Program-made: the position numbers and the translations under genes | Notes under the pieces: model-generated | The model's input: only the letters and a program-made list of their open reading frames with translations | Database searches by the model: none | Told to the model about the DNA's origin: nothing | Shown: positions 59,351-64,000 of the stretch, piece after piece | How positions within the stretch are numbered: position 1 is the first letter of the stretch | Layout of the letters: every line of letters begins with the position of its first letter | Origin: Streptomyces sp. CB03234 | Lineage (GTDB): Bacteria > Actinomycetota > Actinomycetes > Streptomycetales > Streptomycetaceae | Assembly: GCF_001905885.1 (NCBI RefSeq) | Contig: NZ_LIYH01000005.1 | Location: 496,001 to 560,000, forward strand | Length of the DNA stretch: 64,000 nucleotides | Reading direction: 5' to 3'

Positions 59351-59368
59351 TTTACAGTGGGTGTAGAA
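59351..59368. promoter_or_regulatory. Weak copy of the shared operator before the CBS array
   Basis: TTTACAGTGGGTGTAGAA resembles the motif but has T for C in the left arm and a five-base spacer. Upstream of the first CBS gene by 131 bp. Confidence 0.45.
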
Positions 59369-59498
59369 GCATGCCGCTTCTGACTCACTGTCTTCCGCGT
59401 ATGAGAAGGAGCTACGGACCCGCGATGGGTGAACCTCCCAGTACCAGCCGTGCCGCCGCCTGCCCGCACCACAGGAGCGAGCGATCGGGGGTGGCACG

Positions 59499-60851
59499 GT
59501 GATCGAAGTCCTGTTGCTGCTCCTTGCTCTGGCTCTGACGCTGGCCTGTGCGCTGTTCGTCGCGGCCGAGTTCTCCCTCACCACTGTCGAGCGCGGCGAG
59601 CTTGAGCGCGCCGCCGATGCCGGTGAGCGCGGCGCCGAAGGCGCACTGAAGGCGGTACGGAAGCTCACCTTCCAGCTCTCCGGCGCCCAGCTGGGCATCA
59701 CCGTCACCTCGCTGGTGATCGGCATGCTCGCCGAGCCGTCACTCGCGGCCCTGCTGCGTGGCCCGCTCAGGGCCATCGGCCTGAGCGGCGCTGCCTCGTC
59801 CGTCGCCACCGTGCTGGGCGTCGCCGTGTCCACGGTCGTGCTGATGGTGATCGGTGAGCTGGTCCCGAAGAACTGGGCGATCTCGCATCCGCTGGCGGTC
59901 GCCAAGGTGGTGGCGGGGCCGCAGCGCGGCTTCACGGCCGCCTTCGGACCGTTCATCCGGCACCTGAACCACACCGCCAACCGGTTCGTACGCCGCTTCG
60001 GCCTGGAGCCGGCCGAGGAGCTGGCCTCGGCCCGTACCCCGGAGGAGCTCGTGGCACTCGCCGAGCACTCCGCACGGCGCGGCGTGATCGAGCAGGACTC
60101 CGCCGAGCTTTTCGTACGCACCCTGCACCTGAGCGAGCTGACCGCCGAGAACGTGATGACCCCGCGTGTGGACGTCGTCGCGCTCGAAGCGCACGCCACC
60201 GTCGCCGACGCCGCCAACCTCTCCCTGGCCACCGGCCTGTCCCGCTTCCCGGTCTACCGCGACAGCCTGGACGAGGTCATCGGCACGATCCACATCCGTG
60301 ACGTCCTCGCCCTGCCCCCGCAGGAGCGGGCGACCACCCCGGTCACCGCCCTCGCCACCCCGCCGCTGCTCGTGCCGGACACCCTCCCGGCCGACCGGCT
60401 CCTTGAGCGGATGCGCGCCCAGCGCACCATGGCCGTCGTCATCGACGAGTACGGCGGCACGGCGGGCGTCGCGACCGTGGAGGACATCGTCGAGGAGGTC
60501 GTCGGAGAGGTACGCGACGAGCACGACCCGCTGGAGATCCCCGACCTGCTGCCCGCGCCCGCGACCGAGGACGGCCGCGCCACCTGGGAAGCCGACGGCA
60601 GCGTACGGATCGACCAGCTCGCCGCCATAGGGCTCATCGCGCCCGAAGGGCCGTACGAGACCGTGGCCGGCCTGATCGCCACCCGCCTCGCGCGCATCCC
60701 CGCCCAGGGAGACACGGTGGACGTCGACGGGTGGCGACTGGACGTCCTGGACGTCGAGCACCACCGCGCCGACCGCGTCCACATCACCGAGCCCGCCCGC
60801 GAGACACAGCAGCAGCCGGCCCGGGAGCGGCAGCTGGAGGAGGCCCGATGA
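59499..60851 (+). CDS. CNNM/CBS-domain membrane protein, copy 1 (CorC/HlyC-like)
   Basis: A 450-residue protein with three parts. Residues 1-195 are a CNNM (DUF21) domain with four hydrophobic segments and the motifs FVAAEFSLTTVER, LSGAQLGITVTSLVIGMLAEPS and VIGELVPKNWAI. Two CBS units follow (VMTPRVDVVALEAHATVADAANL ... FPVYRDSLDEVIGTIHIRDVL and VIDEYGGTAGVATVEDIVEEVVGEV). A CorC_HlyC domain closes the protein (YETVAGLIATRLARIPAQGD). CNNM proteins transport or sense magnesium or other cations. GTG start 59499. First of four tandem paralogues. Confidence 0.9.
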   Translation: MIEVLLLLLALALTLACALFVAAEFSLTTVERGELERAADAGERGAEGALKAVRKLTFQLSGAQLGITVTSLVIGMLAEPSLAALLRGPLRAIGLSGAASSVATVLGVAVSTVVLMVIGELVPKNWAISHPLAVAKVVAGPQRGFTAAFGPFIRHLNHTANRFVRRFGLEPAEELASARTPEELVALAEHSARRGVIEQDSAELFVRTLHLSELTAENVMTPRVDVVALEAHATVADAANLSLATGLSRFPVYRDSLDEVIGTIHIRDVLALPPQERATTPVTALATPPLLVPDTLPADRLLERMRAQRTMAVVIDEYGGTAGVATVEDIVEEVVGEVRDEHDPLEIPDLLPAPATEDGRATWEADGSVRIDQLAAIGLIAPEGPYETVAGLIATRLARIPAQGDTVDVDGWRLDVLDVEHHRADRVHITEPARETQQQPARERQLEEAR

Positions 60852-61867
60852 CCACTGTGCAGCTCTTCATCGGGGCGCTCACCCTGCTGACCAACGCGTT
60901 CTTCGTCGCGGCCGAATTCGCCCTGATCTCCGTACGCCGCAGCCAGGTCGAACCGGCCGCCAGGCAGGGCAACACGCGGGCCCGGATCACCCTGTGGGGT
61001 CTGGAGCACCTCTCCCAGATGATGGCCACGGCCCAGCTCGGCATCACCGCGTCCTCGCTGGTCCTCGGAGCGGTCGCCGAGCCCGCCATCGCCCACCTCC
61101 TGGAGCCGGGCTTCGAAGCCGTCCACCTGCCGCACGTCCTGGTCCACCCGGTCGCCTTCGTCATCGCGCTGTCCCTCGCCACGTACGCGCACATGCTGAT
61201 CGGCGAGATGGTCCCCAAGAACATCGCTCTGGCCGCTCCGGCCAAGACGGCGCTGCTGCTCGGCCCGCCGCTGGTCGCCCTCACCCGCGCCCTGCGCCCG
61301 CTGGTGTTCTCCATCAACGCCTTCGCCAACGCCCTGCTGCGGCTGATGAAGGTGGATCCGAAGGACGAGGTCGAGTCGGTCTTCACCGATGACGAGCTCG
61401 CCCGCATGGTCGAGGACTCCAGCGAGGCCGGGCTGCTCTCGCCCGCCGACAGCGAGCGGCTGCGGGACGCCCTGGAGCTGGGTACGCGGCCGGTCGGCGA
61501 GATCGTCGTACCCGCCCAGAAGATGCACACCGTCCCCCACACGATCACCCCGGCGGGCCTGGAGCGGACTGCGGCGGCCGCCAAGTTCTCCCGGTTCCCG
61601 GTCACCGGTCCCACCGGGGCCGTCCTGGGCTACCTGCACATCAAGGACACTCTGGGCGTGGCCGACCGGGACAAGCCCTTCCCGCGCACCGCGCTGCACC
61701 CGGTCACCCGGGTCCGCATCGACACGCCGCTGGACGACACCCTCACCGCGCTGCGTGCCGCCGGCAGCCACCTGGCCGCCGTCACCGGTGAAGCGGGCGC
61801 GGTCATCGGCTTCGTGACCATGGAGGACGTGCTCGAAGAGCTCGTCGGCCCGGCAGCCCCCGTGTAA
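60848..61867 (+). CDS. CNNM/CBS-domain membrane protein, copy 2 (short)
   Basis: A 339-residue paralogue with CNNM domain (FVAAEFALISVRRSQVE, TAQLGITASSLVLGAVAEPA, LIGEMVPKNIAL) and a CBS pair (VVPAQKMHTVPHTITPAGLE, FPVTGPTGAVLGYLHIKDTL, GFVTMEDVLEELVG). It stops right after the second CBS unit and lacks the CorC_HlyC domain of copies 1 and 3. ATG at 60848 overlaps the stop of copy 1, so the two are coupled and may form mixed dimers. Confidence 0.9.
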   Translation: MTTVQLFIGALTLLTNAFFVAAEFALISVRRSQVEPAARQGNTRARITLWGLEHLSQMMATAQLGITASSLVLGAVAEPAIAHLLEPGFEAVHLPHVLVHPVAFVIALSLATYAHMLIGEMVPKNIALAAPAKTALLLGPPLVALTRALRPLVFSINAFANALLRLMKVDPKDEVESVFTDDELARMVEDSSEAGLLSPADSERLRDALELGTRPVGEIVVPAQKMHTVPHTITPAGLERTAAAAKFSRFPVTGPTGAVLGYLHIKDTLGVADRDKPFPRTALHPVTRVRIDTPLDDTLTALRAAGSHLAAVTGEAGAVIGFVTMEDVLEELVGPAAPV

Positions 61868-61967
61868 CCGGCCGACACCAGCGCTGCCTTGATCCACCCA
61901 TCCAGAAGGCCATCCAGAAGGAGCACCACTTGTCCGCCAGACCGACGGACCCCCCGGCGGCACCGCG

Positions 61968-63287
61968 ATGACTGCCGCCGTACTCGGCCTGCTGGCCGTC
62001 CTCGTCCTGACCGCCGGCACCGGCTACTTCGTCGCCCAGGAGTTCGCGTACGTCGCCGCCGACCGCCTCGCACTCGCTCGCGAGGCGGAAGCGGGTGACA
62101 AGCGGGCCGCCCGCGCACTGAAGGTGCTGGAGCGGCTCTCCTTCATGCTGTCGGGCGCTCAGCTGGGCATCACCGTCACCGGCCTGGTGGTGGGCTTCCT
62201 CGCCGAGCCGTCCGTCTCCGCGCTGCTCAAGCCCGTGCTGGGTGGCCTTGGCTTGCCCGACGGTGCCGTCTCGGTGGTCTCCGTCCTACTCGCCTTCGTT
62301 CTGGCAACGGTCGTGCAGATGGTGCTGGGTGAGCTGGCGCCGAAGAACCTCGCGCTGGCCGTTCCCGAGCGGCTGGCGAAGTCCCTGGCCGGCTCGACCC
62401 TCGTCTACCTGAAGATCGTGGGACCTGTCGTGCACGTCTTCGACGGCGCCGCCAACAGGCTGCTGCGCAAGGTCGGCATCGAACCGGTCGAGGAGCTCCA
62501 CCACGGCGCCACCCTCGAAGAGCTGAGCCATCTGATCGGCGAGTCCCACGAGCAGGGTCACCTGCCCGCCGACACCGCCGAACTCCTCGACCACGCGATG
62601 GAGTTCTCCGAGCGCACCCTGGACGAGGTGATGGTGCCGCGCGTGGACGCCCTATTCGTTCGCAAGGACGCCACCGTCGCCGAGGCCGTCGAGCTGATCG
62701 CCAAGCACGGCCACTCCAACTACCCGGTCCTCGGCGACCACCCCGACGACGTCGCCGGCGTCCTCGGCGTACGGGACCTGATGCGGCTGCCCGCCGCCGA
62801 TTTCGAGCGCACGACCGCCGGGGAAGCGGCTCGCCGACCGCTGCTCCTGCCCGACACGCTGCCGCTGCCTGACGCGGTGACGCAGATGCGTGAGCGGGAC
62901 GACGAGTTCGCGGTCGTCCTGGACGAACACGGCGGCGTCGCCGGGATCGTCACGTACGAGGACATCGCCGAGGAGCTGGTCGGCGACATCGCGGACGAGA
63001 CCGACACCGTCGTCGAGCTCGCCGTCGCCGACGGGGACGGCTGGCTGGTAGACGCCGGGCGCCGCCTGGACGAGGTCGAGCAGACGACCGGCATCGCGCT
63101 GCCCGAGGAAGAGGACTACGACACCGTGGCCGGCCTGATCATCGACCGGCTCGGCCGCTTCCCGGCGATCGGGGACCGTCTGACCGTGGACGGGGTCGAG
63201 ATCCAGGTCCTGAGCCTGGACCGGCACGTCCCCGAACGCGTACGTATGCAGCGCATGGAGCAGCCGGCCGAGGAGGCACAGGCATGA
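61968..63287 (+). CDS. CNNM/CBS-domain membrane protein, copy 3
   Basis: A 439-residue paralogue with full architecture: CNNM (FVAQEFAYVAADRLALAREAE, LSGAQLGITVTGLVVGFLAEPS, VLGELAPKNLAL), two CBS units (VMVPRVDALFVRKDATVAEAVEL, YPVLGDHPDDVAGVLGVRDLM and VLDEHGGVAGIVTYEDIAEELVGDI) and CorC_HlyC (YDTVAGLIIDRLGRFPAIGD). It starts 100 bp after copy 2, the only real gap in the array. The Gln in VAQEF replaces the Ala of the other copies. Cation transport or sensing is the expected role. Confidence 0.9.
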   Translation: MTAAVLGLLAVLVLTAGTGYFVAQEFAYVAADRLALAREAEAGDKRAARALKVLERLSFMLSGAQLGITVTGLVVGFLAEPSVSALLKPVLGGLGLPDGAVSVVSVLLAFVLATVVQMVLGELAPKNLALAVPERLAKSLAGSTLVYLKIVGPVVHVFDGAANRLLRKVGIEPVEELHHGATLEELSHLIGESHEQGHLPADTAELLDHAMEFSERTLDEVMVPRVDALFVRKDATVAEAVELIAKHGHSNYPVLGDHPDDVAGVLGVRDLMRLPAADFERTTAGEAARRPLLLPDTLPLPDAVTQMRERDDEFAVVLDEHGGVAGIVTYEDIAEELVGDIADETDTVVELAVADGDGWLVDAGRRLDEVEQTTGIALPEEEDYDTVAGLIIDRLGRFPAIGDRLTVDGVEIQVLSLDRHVPERVRMQRMEQPAEEAQA

Positions 63288-64000
63288 GTTTCCCGATGGC
63301 CCTCTTCGTTACCGTGCTGCTTCTGATCGGCAGCGGCTTCTTCGTCGCGGCCGAGTTCGCGCTGGTCGCCGCCAAGCGGCACCGCATGGAGAAGGCGGCC
63401 GCCGACGGGCAGCGCGGCGCCAAGGCCGCGCTCGCCGGCATGCGGGAGCTGTCCCTGATGCTCGCCGGAGCCCAGCTCGGCATCACCATCTGCACCCTGG
63501 GCCTCGGCTCGATCTCCAAGCCCGCCATCTCCCACCAGGTCGACCCGCTCCTGGTGAAGCTCGGCCTGCCCAGCGGGCTCAGTTACGGCATCGCCTTCGC
63601 CTTCGCCATGATCGTCGTCGTCTTCCTCCACATGGTGCTCGGCGAGATGGCACCCAAGTCGTGGGCCATCGCCCACCCCGAGCGATCCGCGATGCTCCTC
63701 ACACCGCCCTTCCGCGCCCTGGTGAAGACGGTCCGGCCGCTGATCTGGCTGCTCAACAAGGTCAGCAACGCACTGGTACGGCTGTGCCGCGTCCACCCGC
63801 GCGACGAGCTGACGGCCGTCCACAACCGCGAGCAGCTCACCCACCTGGTCGCCGAGTCCGAACGCCTCGGCCTGATCAACCGAACCGACTCCGAACTGAT
63901 CACCCGCTCCCTTACCGAACCCCAGACGCCGGTCTCCGGCCTCCAGACCCCGGCGGGCGACATCATCACCGTCCCCGCCGACGCCGACCTGGACGCGATC
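63284..64000 (+). CDS. CNNM/CBS-domain membrane protein, copy 4 (cut by window edge)
   Basis: The first 239 residues of a fourth paralogue: FVAAEFALVAAKRHRMEKAA, LAGAQLGITICTLGLGSISKPA and LGEMAPKSWAIAHPE show the CNNM domain; the CBS units start near the right window edge (TPAGDIITVPADADLDAI). ATG 63284 overlaps the stop of copy 3. The cut is due to the window, not a gene break. Confidence 0.88.
   Translation, partial: MSFPMALFVTVLLLIGSGFFVAAEFALVAAKRHRMEKAAADGQRGAKAALAGMRELSLMLAGAQLGITICTLGLGSISKPAISHQVDPLLVKLGLPSGLSYGIAFAFAMIVVVFLHMVLGEMAPKSWAIAHPERSAMLLTPPFRALVKTVRPLIWLLNKVSNALVRLCRVHPRDELTAVHNREQLTHLVAESERLGLINRTDSELITRSLTEPQTPVSGLQTPAGDIITVPADADLDAI

Larger units (their letters stand above)
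59073..59498. promoter_or_regulatory. Divergent promoter region between spo0M and the CBS-protein array
   Basis: About 425 non-coding bases with two copies of the shared palindrome (59184-59199 and a weaker one at 59351-59368). It must hold promoters of spo0M (minus) and of the CBS operon (plus). No ORF is supportable. Confidence 0.6.

Overview
The window is very GC-rich chromosomal DNA with actinobacterial codon use (strong G/C bias at third positions, many GTG and a TTG start, dense ATGA/GTGA gene overlaps). The gene content (ESX-type secretion with a Pro/Ala-rich ATPase, Ter proteins, LCP protein, DmdR-type iron box, linaridin-like peptides) points to Streptomyces or a close relative. No rRNA, tRNA or CRISPR array was seen.

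1-16.5 kb: a type VII (ESX) secretion locus. It runs from the end of EccD through a repeat-rich MinD/ParA-like ATPase, EccC with three FtsK-type ATPase units, a DUF6177-like protein, two small WXG100-class proteins, a DUF6507-like protein and a 923-aa polymorphic effector whose C-terminal tip is clearly lower in GC. Behind it lie candidate immunity genes: an orphan, two Imm49-like paralogues and a YwqK-like MORN-repeat protein. A short accessory patch follows (GntR regulator, three small conserved ORFs, a truncated overlap ORF).

16.5-26 kb: mixed metabolic and accessory genes: ArsR-type regulator with a divergent flavin reductase-like gene; a decay zone in which a peroxiredoxin and a TetR gene have both lost their 5' ends at one deletion junction; a lamin-tail secreted protein; a cytochrome P450; a DUF2470 gene behind a near-perfect iron box; an EamA exporter; an NAD-dependent epimerase; and a beta-propeller lipoprotein.

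26-36.6 kb: the most interesting region. Three tandem small peptides sharing a central APVMATPA motif precede a tightly overlapping minus-strand operon (HTTM-like membrane protein, alpha/beta hydrolase, small WRFFAPNP protein, SAM methyltransferase, mini membrane protein, ABC exporter, phytoene desaturase-like oxidoreductase, secreted protein, 57-aa protein). A divergent two-gene ABC transporter lies on the other side. I interpret this as a linaridin-type RiPP gene cluster, probably of the legonaridin-like branch.

36.8-52 kb: an HTH/MarR regulator facing a DUF4097-DrrAB-like operon across a region full of GCAACG/CGTTGC repeats; a large FG-GAP secreted protein closed by a 21-bp terminator hairpin; a molybdate system (ModA, fused ModB-ModC, HTH-TOBE regulator, two-domain molbindin); a membrane protein; DoxX; a 5'-truncated carboxymuconolactone decarboxylase; and an ECF sigma factor with a SnoaL-like tail.

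52.5-64 kb: a putative envelope-stress block: TerD, TatA, TerD, an LCP cell-wall ligase, a BlaI-type repressor with an M56 membrane protease, TerB, Spo0M and four tandem CNNM/CBS-domain membrane proteins. The promoter regions of the TerD, LCP/BlaI, TerB and Spo0M units carry a shared palindrome, TCTACA-N4-TGTAGA, with a weaker version before the CBS array. This suggests a single BlaI/M56-controlled regulon.
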